From positions 1 through 26,099 of the forward strand of contig CAMLLG010000054.1 of NCBI GenBank assembly GCA_946480825.1: 26,099 bases of DNA, given 5' to 3'. This document shows, piece by piece, positions 7,719 through 14,907 of this stretch. The position numbers and the translations under genes were made by a program. Origin of the DNA: an uncultured Lysobacteraceae bacterium. Its GTDB lineage: Bacteria > Pseudomonadota > Gammaproteobacteria > Xanthomonadales > Xanthomonadaceae. The notes beneath the pieces are model-generated. The model was not told the origin of the DNA. It searched no databases and saw only the letters and a program-made list of their open reading frames with translations. Position 1 is the stretch's first letter. Each line of letters starts with the position of its first letter.

Positions 7719-7831
7719 GCGATCGGACCGGGGTGTGGGAGGCGAGCAGTAGGGGCGAGCGTAGGGTTCGGACAGTCTGATTCGGCGCGTCGGATGTTCC
7801 GGCGACGCGGGGCGTCTTTCGACAGGACCGC

Positions 7832-7837
7832 AGTGTA
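7832..7837 (-). promoter_or_regulatory. Possible -10 element for ygfB
   Basis: Minus-strand TACACT followed by GCGGTC lies about 115 bases upstream of ygfB. The same TACACTGCRGTC string occurs on the plus strand at 7963 before the GGDEF-EAL gene. No clear -35 is seen. Confidence 0.25.
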
Positions 7838-7962
7838 CAACGGCACCGCGTCGGCGCCGCCCTGCGCGCCCGGCGCAAGCCGATCCACCGACCAGGCAAC
7901 GCCGGGCGCCCGGCCCGGCGAAGGCGGGAAACGATCGTTTTTCAACAACCCGCCGTAGCCCG

Positions 7963-7968
7963 TACACT
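7963..7968 (+). promoter_or_regulatory. Possible -10 element for GGDEF-EAL gene
   Basis: TACACT (4 of 6 matches) lies 33 bases upstream of the GTG start, with only a poor -35 (TTCAAC, spacer 16-17). The matched copy facing the other way at 7832-7837 makes a divergent promoter region plausible. Confidence 0.3.
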
Positions 7969-8000
7969 GCAGTCTTCGTCAGAGGTACCCGGGGGGCCTC

Positions 8001-10223
8001 GTGTCGGATTCGGTGGAACTGCAGCTCTTCGCTTCGCTGGCGGTCGCTGGCGTGCTGGGTGCGGTCTTGCTGTTCGTCTGGAGTCGCCGAGTCCGGGTCG
8101 AAAAACGCCACACGGCCCAGCTTCGCGAGCGCGAGGACCGACTCAAGCTGGCGCTGTGGGCCTCCTCCGAGCAGTACTGGGACTTCGACCTCAAGACCCG
8201 GCACATGCGCCGCATCTGGGTGGACTCGCGCAGCAACCGCGCAGATCTGCAGGTGATGTCCACCACCGAAAGCGATCACCGCATCCATCCGGACGACCTG
8301 CCGGACGTCGAGGCCAAGCTTCGCGCGCATCTGCGCGGGGAAGCCGAACTGTTCATCTCCGAGCACCGCATCCTCGATCCGCGCGGCGAATGGCTGTGGG
8401 TGCGCGCGCGCGGACGCGCGGTGGAGAACGGCGCCGACGGCAAGGTCCGGCGGATCGCCGGCACCGCCCGCGACGTCACCCAGGTGCGACAGGCCGAACG
8501 CGAACGCCGGATCGCCATCGCGGTGCTGCGCAGCATGAACGAAGCGGTCGCGGTGCTGGACCGCGACTTCAACTTCATTTCGATCAATCCCGCCTTCACC
8601 CGCACCACCGGCTACAGCGAACGCGAAGTCATCGGCCAGAGCGCAAGCCTGCTGGACAGCACCCAGCACGACGTCGCCTTCTACGGCCGCATCCGCCAGA
8701 AACTCTCCACCGAAGGCCACTGGGCGGGCGAGATGTGGCAGCGGCGCAAGAACGGCCAGGAATTCCTCTGCTCGATCGAATCCAACGCCACCGAAGGCAT
8801 CTATGGCGAGCACCGGCTGTACATCGCGGTCATCACCGACATCACCCAGCAGAAGCGCGCCGAGCAGGAACTGCGCTATCTGGCCAACTTCGACACCCTG
8901 ACCAATCTGCCGAACCGGGCGATGCTGTCGGAGCGGCTGTCGCGGGCGATCGTGCGCGCGCGCCGGCAGAACCACCGGATCGCGGTGCTGTTCCTCGATC
9001 TCGACCGATTCAAGGACATCAACGATTCCCTGGGCCACACCGCCGGCGACCGCATCCTCCGCGCGGCCGCGATGCGCCTGCAGGACACCGTCGGCGAACA
9101 CCAGACCGTCGCCCGCCTGGGCGGCGACGAGTTCACCGTGGTGCTGGAGAACCTCGGCGAGCCAGCCGACGCCGACGACATCGCGCGCGCGATCATCACC
9201 GCCTTCGAAGCGCCGCTGGTGATGGACGACCGCCAGGAAGTGGTGATCTCCCCGTCGATCGGCATCAGCCTGTATCCCGATCATGGCCAGGTGCCGACCG
9301 AACTGCTGAAGCAGGCCGACACCGCGATGTACCAGGCCAAGGCCGCCGGGCGCCGCACCTACGTGCGTTACGACGACAGCATGGAAATCGCCAACCGCCG
9401 GCGCGCGCAGTTGTCGAGCGCGCTGCACAAGGTGCTGGACCGCGGCGAACTGCGGCTGGCGTTCCAGCCGCGGCTGTCGCTCACCACCCGCCGCATCACC
9501 GGCGTGGAGGCGCTGCTGCGCTGGACCAGCGAGGAATACGGCGAGATCCCGCCGATCCAGTTCATTCCGCTGGCCGAGGAAAGCGGGCTGATCCTGGAGA
9601 TCGGCGCATGGGTGCTGCGCGACGCCTGCCGCACCCTGCAGCGCTGGCGCGAGGAGGGTATGACCGATCTCACCATGGCCGTGAACGTTTCGGTGCTGCA
9701 ACTGCTGCGGGGCGATTTCTCCGGCATCGTGCGCAAGGTGCTGGACGAGACCGGGCTGCCGCCGCACGCGCTGGAACTGGAGCTGACCGAAAGCGTGCTG
9801 ATGGCCAACGCCGAACAGACCGCGACCAAGCTGCAGGCACTGCGCGAGATGGGCGTGTCGCTGGCGATCGACGACTTCGGCACCGGCTATTCGTCGCTGG
9901 CCTATCTCAAGCGCCTGCCGATCACCACGCTGAAGATCGACAAGACCTTCATCACCGACCTGAACCGCGACCCGGACGACACCGCGATCACCACCACCGT
10001 GATCACCATGGCCCATTCTCTGGGCCTGATCGTGGTCGCGGAAGGCGTGGAAACCGAAACCCAGCTGCGCTTCCTCGACCACTTCCGCTGCGACGAGATC
10101 CAAGGCCACTGGCTGTCGCGGCCGGTCGACCCCGAAACCTGCCTGCGGTTCATCCGCGACTGGAACCCGGCCACGATGGCGAGCGGGATGCCCGGCGGCG
10201 CGGCACCGGCGGCGCCCGCTTGA
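8001..10223 (+). CDS. PAS-PAS-GGDEF-EAL cyclic-di-GMP signalling protein
   Basis: A 740-residue inner-membrane sensor enzyme for cyclic-di-GMP. One N-terminal membrane segment (residues 7-27) is followed by two PAS domains (about 46-160, with WLWVRARGRAV and GTARDVT; about 170-285, with NPAFTRTTGYSEREVIG and VITDIT), then GGDEF (about 290-455) and EAL (about 470-720). The GGDEF motif (374-378) is exact, as are the DFDTLTNLPNR and LDLDRFKDIND segments. The inhibitory RxxD site expected just before it is absent (GEHQ). The EAL half keeps E503, N562 (VNVS), E597, the DDFGTGYSS loop (624-632), K645, E681 and Q701, so phosphodiesterase activity is expected. The GTG start has GGGGGG seven bases upstream and the membrane segment close behind. 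Net activity cannot be told. Confidence 0.95.
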   Translation: MSDSVELQLFASLAVAGVLGAVLLFVWSRRVRVEKRHTAQLREREDRLKLALWASSEQYWDFDLKTRHMRRIWVDSRSNRADLQVMSTTESDHRIHPDDLPDVEAKLRAHLRGEAELFISEHRILDPRGEWLWVRARGRAVENGADGKVRRIAGTARDVTQVRQAERERRIAIAVLRSMNEAVAVLDRDFNFISINPAFTRTTGYSEREVIGQSASLLDSTQHDVAFYGRIRQKLSTEGHWAGEMWQRRKNGQEFLCSIESNATEGIYGEHRLYIAVITDITQQKRAEQELRYLANFDTLTNLPNRAMLSERLSRAIVRARRQNHRIAVLFLDLDRFKDINDSLGHTAGDRILRAAAMRLQDTVGEHQTVARLGGDEFTVVLENLGEPADADDIARAIITAFEAPLVMDDRQEVVISPSIGISLYPDHGQVPTELLKQADTAMYQAKAAGRRTYVRYDDSMEIANRRRAQLSSALHKVLDRGELRLAFQPRLSLTTRRITGVEALLRWTSEEYGEIPPIQFIPLAEESGLILEIGAWVLRDACRTLQRWREEGMTDLTMAVNVSVLQLLRGDFSGIVRKVLDETGLPPHALELELTESVLMANAEQTATKLQALREMGVSLAIDDFGTGYSSLAYLKRLPITTLKIDKTFITDLNRDPDDTAITTTVITMAHSLGLIVVAEGVETETQLRFLDHFRCDEIQGHWLSRPVDPETCLRFIRDWNPATMASGMPGGAAPAAPA

Positions 10224-10255
10224 CCCCCGGCAGACGCCTGCCTATCGTGCCCGAC

Positions 10256-10477
10256 ATGGATCCCGCCGACACCCTCGCCGAACTGCGCGCCCTCGCCGCC
10301 AAGGTCGACGCCCTCGCCCAGCGCGTCCAGCGCCTCGGCGAAGAGAACCGCAGCCTGCGCCTGCAGCAGGAGCAGTTGGCCAACGACCGGTCGCAACTGC
10401 TGGCGAAGAACGAACAGGCGCGATCGCGCGTGGAAGCGATGATCGCCCGTCTGAAGTCGCTGGAACAGCACACGTGA
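10256..10477 (+). CDS. Small coiled-coil protein, TIGR02449-like (ZapB-like)
   Basis: A 73-residue protein predicted to be one continuous coiled coil: heptad-spaced leucines run from LAELRALAAKVDALAQRVQR through ENRSLRLQQEQL to MIARLKSLEQ. Small proteins of this kind (TIGR02449) sit directly upstream of zapA in Pseudomonas and xanthomonads, and this one ends 10 bases before zapA. The layout and ZapB-like shape suggest a part in Z-ring assembly, but that is inference. The ATG at 10256 is the best start, 32 bases after the GGDEF-EAL stop. Confidence 0.82.
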   Translation: MDPADTLAELRALAAKVDALAQRVQRLGEENRSLRLQQEQLANDRSQLLAKNEQARSRVEAMIARLKSLEQHT

Positions 10478-10487
10478 GCCATCGCCC

Positions 10488-10778
10488 ATGAGCGAAGCGG
10501 TCAACATCCGCATTCTCGACCGCGAGTACACCGTCGGCGTCGATCCCGACGAGCGCGAGAGCCTGCTGGCGGCCGCACGCCTGCTCGAAACGAGGATGCG
10601 CGAAGTGCGCGGCAGCAACCGCATGGCCGCGGTCGACCGTGTCGCCGTGCTCGCCGCGCTGAACCTCGCGCACGAACTCGAACAACTGCGCAACGAACAT
10701 CGCGCGCGCGACCGCGAACTCGTGCGCACGCTCGCGGAACTGAACCGCAAACTCGACGCACTGCCGTCCGCGGACTGA
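10488..10778 (+). CDS. zapA: Cell division protein ZapA
   Basis: A 96-residue ZapA, a cytoplasmic protein that binds and bundles FtsZ filaments at the division site. The N-terminal beta-hairpin domain is visible as VNIRILDREYTVGVDPDERESLLAAARLLE, followed by the long dimerising helix from AAVDRVAVLAALNLAHELEQ to the C-terminus. Length and pattern are usual for the family. It follows the coiled-coil gene by 10 bases and precedes the 6S RNA gene, as in many gammaproteobacteria. An eight-base inverted repeat straddles its stop codon (10768-10791). Confidence 0.93.
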   Translation: MSEAVNIRILDREYTVGVDPDERESLLAAARLLETRMREVRGSNRMAAVDRVAVLAALNLAHELEQLRNEHRARDRELVRTLAELNRKLDALPSAD

Positions 10779-10791
10779 ATCGCGTCCGCGG
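10768..10791 (+). terminator. Hairpin over the zapA stop codon
   Basis: A perfect eight-base stem (CCGCGGAC / GTCCGCGG) encloses the zapA TGA in its loop. No T-run follows, so it may act in RNA stability or Rho-dependent ending rather than as a classical terminator. Confidence 0.35.
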
Positions 10792-10927
10792 CGTCCATCG
10801 CTCCGATCGCGATGACGCGCACGCATCGTCGCATCACGAAGACAGATGCAATGCGCAACGCCCGCGATGCATTCCGGGATGCATTCCGCAATGCGCGCGC
10901 GTCCTGAACGACACCGATCGCAGACGC
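10779..10927. other. Spacer between zapA and 6S RNA promoter
   Basis: No gene is seen. A ten-base direct repeat GATGCATTCC occurs at 10866-10875 and 10878-10887, within a stretch rich in ATGC-containing words. Confidence 0.5.
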
Positions 10928-10955
10928 TTGCACTGCGGCGGCGTGCGCCTATACT
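10928..10955 (+). promoter_or_regulatory. 6S RNA promoter
   Basis: A -35 TTGCAC (10928-10933) and a -10 TATACT (10950-10955) are spaced by 16 bases. Transcription would begin near 10961-10962, exactly at the 5' arm of the 6S closing stem. This is the best sigma-70 promoter in the window. Confidence 0.75.
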
Positions 10956-10960
10956 TCGTC

Positions 10961-11147
10961 TGCGTCCTCTGCCCTGATCGACGGCGTGCCAAACATTCAC
11001 CTTGGCCCTTAAATACGACCACGGGAATGCAACGGAATCCGGGTGTGCATGTCCGCCTCGCAGCGGGAAGCCCGATGGAGCCAGAGCGTTCCCACTTGAA
11101 CCCCGGGTTCAAGGTCGTTTAGCACGCATCGTCACGGCGGAGGATGC
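10961..11147 (+). ncRNA. ssrS: 6S RNA
   Basis: This RNA imitates an open promoter and binds the housekeeping RNA polymerase holoenzyme in stationary phase. Evidence is position (between zapA and ygfA, the conserved 6S locus), length of about 187 bases, a dedicated promoter, and structure. The ends pair over 12 bases (GCGTCCTCTGCC with GGCGGAGGATGC, allowing G-U pairs), giving the closing stem. The 3' half carries CACTTGAACCCCGGGTTCAAGG, close to the E. coli 6S segment CCTTGAACCAAGGGTTCAAGG. A run of T follows directly at 11149-11155. The exact ends are estimates from the stem and promoter. Confidence 0.9.
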
Positions 11148-11161
11148 ATTTTTTTCGCGAG

Positions 11162-11187
11162 ACCCGCGCTCACCGGCGCGGGTTTTT
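11162..11187 (+). terminator. Rho-independent terminator after 6S RNA
   Basis: A perfect eight-base stem ACCCGCGC / GCGCGGGT with a six-base loop is followed by TTTTT. It lies 15 bases past the mature 6S 3' end and would end a longer 6S precursor before ygfA. Confidence 0.85.
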
Positions 11188-11354
11188 GCGTTTCCGGATG
11201 CGCGCTTCGGATGCACGTTCGAGACTTCGACCGCGTGTTCGTGCGCGCATGGGCGTGCGGGTATGCGGAAATTCTTCGGCGCGCGCATTCTGGAACCCCC
11301 GCAGCGCATGCCGCACAATGTGCGCCCGATCAGTATTCTCCCGCACGGCGACCG

Positions 11355-11951
11355 ATGACCGAAGCCACCGCCCCGGCGCGCGATGCGCTGCGCCGCGAAT
11401 TGCGCGAACGCCGCCGGCAGTTGCCGCCTGCGTCCCGCATCGCCGCAGCGGAAGCCTTGGCCGCACGCCTGGCGGCGCTGCCGTTCGCGCCCGCCAGCGG
11501 CCATGTCGCCGGCTACTGGGCGATGGACGGCGAAATCGCGCTCCACGTCTGGCAACTGCGGCTGCCGCCCGCGGTGCGCTACTGCCTGCCGGTGCTGGGC
11601 GACGACGGTCTGCTGCGCTTCGCGCCATGGCGGCCGGGCGAGGACCTCGTCGCCAATCGCTACGGCATCCCGGAGCCTGCCGCCGCGGAGCCCCTGCCGG
11701 CCGAGGCCATGGCCCTGATCGTCGCGCCGCTGGTGGGCTTCGACGCCGCCGGCCACCGGCTGGGCATGGGCGGCGGCTGGTACGATCGCACCCTCGCCTT
11801 CCGCCGCGACCGTGCGGCGCCGCCCTGGCTGGTCGGCGCGGGCTTCTCGGTCCAACGCTGCGATGCGCTGCCCACCGAAGCCTGGGACGTGCCGCTGGAC
11901 GCGGTCTGCACCGAAACCGACACGTTCACACCGAGCCGCCACGCCGCATGA
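11355..11951 (+). CDS. ygfA: 5-formyltetrahydrofolate cyclo-ligase
   Basis: This enzyme converts 5-formyltetrahydrofolate to 5,10-methenyltetrahydrofolate using ATP. The 198-residue product has the basic N-terminal helix ([12 protein letters not shown]) that helps bind ATP phosphate, the middle segment [11 protein letters not shown] (98-108), and the signature [19 protein letters not shown] (129-147). Location directly after 6S RNA is the conserved gammaproteobacterial arrangement, where ygfA can be expressed from 6S read-through. The stop overlaps the EVE gene start (ATGA), so the two are coupled. Start ATG 11355 gives a family-typical N-terminus. Confidence 0.95.
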   Translation: MTEATAPARDALRRELRERRRQLPPASRIAAAEALAARLAALPFAPASGHVAGYWAMDGEIALHVWQLRLPPAVRYCLPVLGDDGLLRFAPWRPGEDLVANRYGIPEPAAAEPLPAEAMALIVAPLVGFDAAGHRLGMGGGWYDRTLAFRRDRAAPPWLVGAGFSVQRCDALPTEAWDVPLDAVCTETDTFTPSRHAA

Positions 11952-12415
11952 GCACCCGCACCCGCTATTGGCTGATGAAGTCCGAACCCGAGGATTTCTC
12001 CATCGACGATCTCGCCCGGGTGAAGGTCGAACCCTGGACCGGCGTGCGCAATTACCAGGCGCGCAATTTCATGCGCGCGATGCAGCCCGGCGACGGCGTG
12101 CTGTTCTATCACTCCAACGCCGAAGTGCCCGGCGTCTACGGTCTGGCCGAAGTCGCCAGCGCCGCCTATCCCGACCCCACCCAGTTCGATCGAAAATCGA
12201 AATACTTCGACGAGAAAGCGACCCGCGAACAGCCGCGGTGGGATCTGGTGGACGTGCGCTACGTGCGCACGCTCAAGCGCGCGATCACGCTCGACGACAT
12301 GCGCGGGCAGGCGGAAAAACTGGGCGAGGATTTCGCGCTGATCCGCAAGGGCAACCGCCTGTCCGTGCTGCCGGTCACCGCCGCGCAGTGGAAAACCATC
12401 CTGTCCCTCGAGTGA
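11948..12415 (+). CDS. EVE domain-containing protein
   Basis: A 155-residue single-domain EVE (PUA-like fold) protein. The opening [16 protein letters not shown], the [12 protein letters not shown] segment and [10 protein letters not shown] are typical of the family, whose aromatic cage reads modified bases in nucleic acids. Its cellular role in these bacteria is not established, though EVE domains are tied to recognition of modified cytosine in DNA or to tRNA/rRNA-linked functions. It overlaps ygfA by four bases and ends eight bases before rpiA, so it belongs to the ygfA-EVE-rpiA transcript. This order recurs in many proteobacteria, so it is probably a housekeeping protein rather than a defence gene. 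Confidence 0.93.
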   Translation: MSTRTRYWLMKSEPEDFSIDDLARVKVEPWTGVRNYQARNFMRAMQPGDGVLFYHSNAEVPGVYGLAEVASAAYPDPTQFDRKSKYFDEKATREQPRWDLVDVRYVRTLKRAITLDDMRGQAEKLGEDFALIRKGNRLSVLPVTAAQWKTILSLE

Positions 12416-12423
12416 TCCACGCC

Positions 12424-13071
12424 ATGTCCGAAGCGAAGCGTCTCGCCGCCGAAAAAGCCCTCGAATACGTCGAAGACGGCATGATCGTCGGCGTCGGCAC
12501 CGGCTCCACCGTCGCCTACTTCATCGACGGCCTCGCCCGCTTCGGACAGCGCATCCAGGGCGCGGTGTCCAGCTCCGACCAGAGCACCGCGCGCCTGCGC
12601 GGCCACGGCATCGATGTGCTCGATCTCAACGCCACCGGCCCGCTGGCGCTGTACGTGGACGGCGCCGACGAATGCGACCCGCACAGACGCCTGATCAAGG
12701 GCGGCGGCGCCGCGCTCACCCGCGAGAAGATCATCGCCGAGGCCAGCGCGACGTTCGTGTGCATCGTCGACCCGAGCAAGCGGGTCGACGTGCTCGGCCG
12801 CTTCCCGCTGCCGGTGGAAGTCGTGCCGATGGCGCGCAGTCTGGTCGCGCGCGAGATCGTCCGCCTCACCGGCGGCCAGCCGGTCTGGCGCGACGGCGTG
12901 GTCACCGACAACGGCAACTGGATCCTCGACGTGCACGGCCTCGCCATCGTCGACCCGGTGGGCATGGAGCGCGATCTGAACCAGATCCCCGGCGTGGTCA
13001 GCGTCGGCCTGTTCGCACGGCGCCCGGCGGACGTGGTGATCGTCGGCGGCGAGCCGCCCGTGGTGTTGTGA
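12424..13071 (+). CDS. rpiA: Ribose-5-phosphate isomerase A
   Basis: RpiA interconverts ribose-5-phosphate and ribulose-5-phosphate in the non-oxidative pentose phosphate pathway. The 215-residue product has the phosphate-binding GVGTGSTV (23-30), SSSDQST (49-55), the DGADE motif (79-83) and [11 protein letters not shown] (92-102) with the catalytic Glu at 101. Length is typical (E. coli 219). It is the last gene of the ygfA-EVE-rpiA group; a stem of eight bases (13098-13105 with 13123-13130) lies shortly after the stop. Confidence 0.97.
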   Translation: MSEAKRLAAEKALEYVEDGMIVGVGTGSTVAYFIDGLARFGQRIQGAVSSSDQSTARLRGHGIDVLDLNATGPLALYVDGADECDPHRRLIKGGGAALTREKIIAEASATFVCIVDPSKRVDVLGRFPLPVEVVPMARSLVAREIVRLTGGQPVWRDGVVTDNGNWILDVHGLAIVDPVGMERDLNQIPGVVSVGLFARRPADVVIVGGEPPVVL

Positions 13072-13097
13072 CGCGCGGGCCACCGGGGGGCTTCCGT

Positions 13098-13130
13098 CCC
13101 GGCGCGCGGGCGTTCGGCTCGGGCGCCGGG
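13098..13130 (+). terminator. Possible hairpin after rpiA
   Basis: Arms CCCGGCGC and GCGCCGGG enclose a 17-base GC-rich loop 26 bases beyond the rpiA stop. It is followed by A rather than T on the rpiA strand, so it is not a classical terminator. Confidence 0.3.
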
Positions 13131-13290
13131 AAAAATCGGGCCTGAAGGCCTCCTGCTGGCGGCATCGGTGCCATAATCCCCTTGCCCGGTCCGGCGACCG
13201 GCAAGTACCGCAACCAGCCATCCCGCATCACCCGCACGCGCCGTTGGGGCGGACGTGCCGCAGATCCCGCTTCCTCTCTGCGACCCGCCC

Positions 13291-14907
13291 ATGACCCTGC
13301 GCTGCCTCTTCGTCGACTTCAATTCCTATTTCGCCTCGGTCGAGCAACAGGACGACCCGCGCCTGCGTGGCCGTCCCGTGGGCGTGGTGCCGGTGATGGC
13401 CGAAACCACCTGCTGCATCGCCGCCAGCTACGAGGCCAAGGCCTTCGGCGTGAAGACCGGCACGCCGGTGTGGGAAGCGCGGCAGAAGTGTCCGGACATC
13501 GCGATCGTCCTCGCGCGGCCGGCGCGCTATGTCGAGGTGCATCACCGGATGATGGCCGCGATCGCAGATTGCATTCCGCTCGGCACGCGCGAGTCCATCG
13601 ACGAAGTGCCGTGCTGGCTGATCGGGCGCGAACGCCGGCGCGAGAACGCGGTCGCGATCGCGCGCAACATCAAGCGCAGCCTGCTCGATCACGGCTTCGA
13701 CGCCATCGGCTGCTCCATCGGCATCGCACCGAACAAGTTCCTGGCCAAGACCGCCTCCGACATGCAGAAGCCGGACGGTTTGACCGTGCTGGAACTGTCC
13801 GATCTTCCGCACCGGCTGCATGCGCTGGAACTGCGCGATTTCTGCGGCATCGGTCCGTCTATGGAAAAACGTCTGCATCGCGCCGGCATCCGCACGGTCG
13901 AACAGCTCTGCGCGGCGAATCGCGAACATCTGCGCGCCGCCTGGGGCAGCGTCGAAGGCGATCGTTACTGGCTGCAACTGCGCGGCTTCGATCTGCCGGA
14001 ACGGAAAACCGAACGCGGCTCGGTCGGGCACTCGCACGTGCTCGGCCCGGAGCTGCGTCACTACGAAGGCGCGCGTTCGGTGCTGTTCAAACTGCTGGCG
14101 AAGGCCGCGATGCGCCTGCGCAAGGAGGAATTCCTCGCCGGCGGCCTGGCCATCCGCATCCGTTTCGTCGGCATGGACAAGCGCTTCGAGCGCGATCTGT
14201 CGTTCGCGCCGATCGACGACACCCCGACCTTCCTCAGACTGCTCGGCCGCGAACTCGAAGCGCTGGAGCGCGCGCTCGCCAGCGGTCGCTGGAAGGAAAA
14301 GCGCCATCCGCCGCTGTCGGTCTCGGTCACGCTGGTCCATCTGGAGCAGCGCGGCAGCCTCAGTGGCGAACTGATGACCGAACGCCGCCGCAGCCGCGAC
14401 ATGAGCGCCGTGCTCGACAAGATCAACCAGCGCTACGGCAACAACGCGCTGTATTTCGGCGCGATGCAGAACGCGCTGTCGCAGCGCGCCGCGCCGATGC
14501 GGATCGCCTTCGGCCAGATCCCGGATACCGGAGTCGAAGAGGACATCGGCGAGAGCGCCGCGCACGAACTGTGGCTGAAACGCGAACGCCAGTTCAAGGT
14601 CATGGCCGAAACCGCGCATCGCGAAGCCCGCGAAAAATCGCGCAAACCGCAGCCACAGGGTGTCGGTGAGCGCAGCCAACCCCGCCATCGCGCCCCATCC
14701 GCCTGCCGCGAAGTCGCGGATGGTTCTGCGGAAGATTCGAACGCGATGAGAGAGGTTCCGCCCGAGCGGAACCCTCCCGTCGCATCGCGCTCTCAGCCAA
14801 GCGTCAACTTCACCTCATACGTGCCGCCGCTGAAATCCACGCGTTCCGCGACGACCACCGCGCCGTCGTGCAGCGATCTGACGACCGGACGCCCGCCGCT
14901 GCGATAG
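13291..14907 (+). CDS. Y-family DNA polymerase (DinB-like)
   Basis: A translesion DNA polymerase of the DinB/UmuC superfamily, sometimes mislabelled as an ImpB secretion protein. The catalytic acids are present: D9 (FVDFNSYFASVEQ) and D104/E105 (ESIDEVPCW), with F14 as the probable steric gate. The palm and fingers include the ASYEAKAFGVKTG loop (45-57) and GCSIGIAPNKFLAK (140-153); the HhH thumb is FCGIGPSMEKRLHRAGIRT; the little finger runs to about residue 410. The ATG at 13291 gives the family N-terminus; the frame is open 36 bases further upstream. Beyond residue 450 the frame continues for about 90 Ser/Pro/Thr-rich residues, crosses two hairpins and overlaps the opposite-strand gene by 115 bases, so the true 3' end is doubtful. 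Confidence 0.88.
   Translation: MTLRCLFVDFNSYFASVEQQDDPRLRGRPVGVVPVMAETTCCIAASYEAKAFGVKTGTPVWEARQKCPDIAIVLARPARYVEVHHRMMAAIADCIPLGTRESIDEVPCWLIGRERRRENAVAIARNIKRSLLDHGFDAIGCSIGIAPNKFLAKTASDMQKPDGLTVLELSDLPHRLHALELRDFCGIGPSMEKRLHRAGIRTVEQLCAANREHLRAAWGSVEGDRYWLQLRGFDLPERKTERGSVGHSHVLGPELRHYEGARSVLFKLLAKAAMRLRKEEFLAGGLAIRIRFVGMDKRFERDLSFAPIDDTPTFLRLLGRELEALERALASGRWKEKRHPPLSVSVTLVHLEQRGSLSGELMTERRRSRDMSAVLDKINQRYGNNALYFGAMQNALSQRAAPMRIAFGQIPDTGVEEDIGESAAHELWLKRERQFKVMAETAHREAREKSRKPQPQGVGERSQPRHRAPSACREVADGSAEDSNAMREVPPERNPPVASRSQPSVNFTSYVPPLKSTRSATTTAPSCSDLTTGRPPLR
14695..14723. repeat. Inverted repeat inside the polymerase tail
   Basis: Eight-base arms CCATCCGC / GCGGATGG enclose a 13-base loop. 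It lies in the doubtful tail of the polymerase reading frame, next to the hairpin at 14743-14788. Confidence 0.45.
14743..14788 (-). terminator. Hairpin between convergent polymerase and EEP genes
   Basis: The inner stem GGTTCCGC / GCGGAACC (14754-14761 with 14766-14773, loop CCGA) is extended after an internal loop by GCGATG / CATCGC. It starts four bases past the stop of the leftward EEP gene. There is no T-run on either strand. It probably protects or ends transcripts of one or both convergent genes. Confidence 0.5.

Noticed and set aside
7719..10109. Upstream part of the long minus-strand frame that includes ygfB
   Set aside because: It is antisense to the GGDEF-EAL gene, whose plus-strand motifs are exact. 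Only the 7158-7718 part matches a family.
10866..10887. Tandem GATGCATTCC words as a regulatory array
   Set aside because: Only two copies of a ten-base word; insufficient to claim an operator, so noted only within the spacer entry.
11948..12415. EVE domain protein as a defence gene
   Set aside because: EVE domains occur in modification-dependent restriction, but this single-domain form sits in the conserved ygfA-rpiA group without a nuclease partner.
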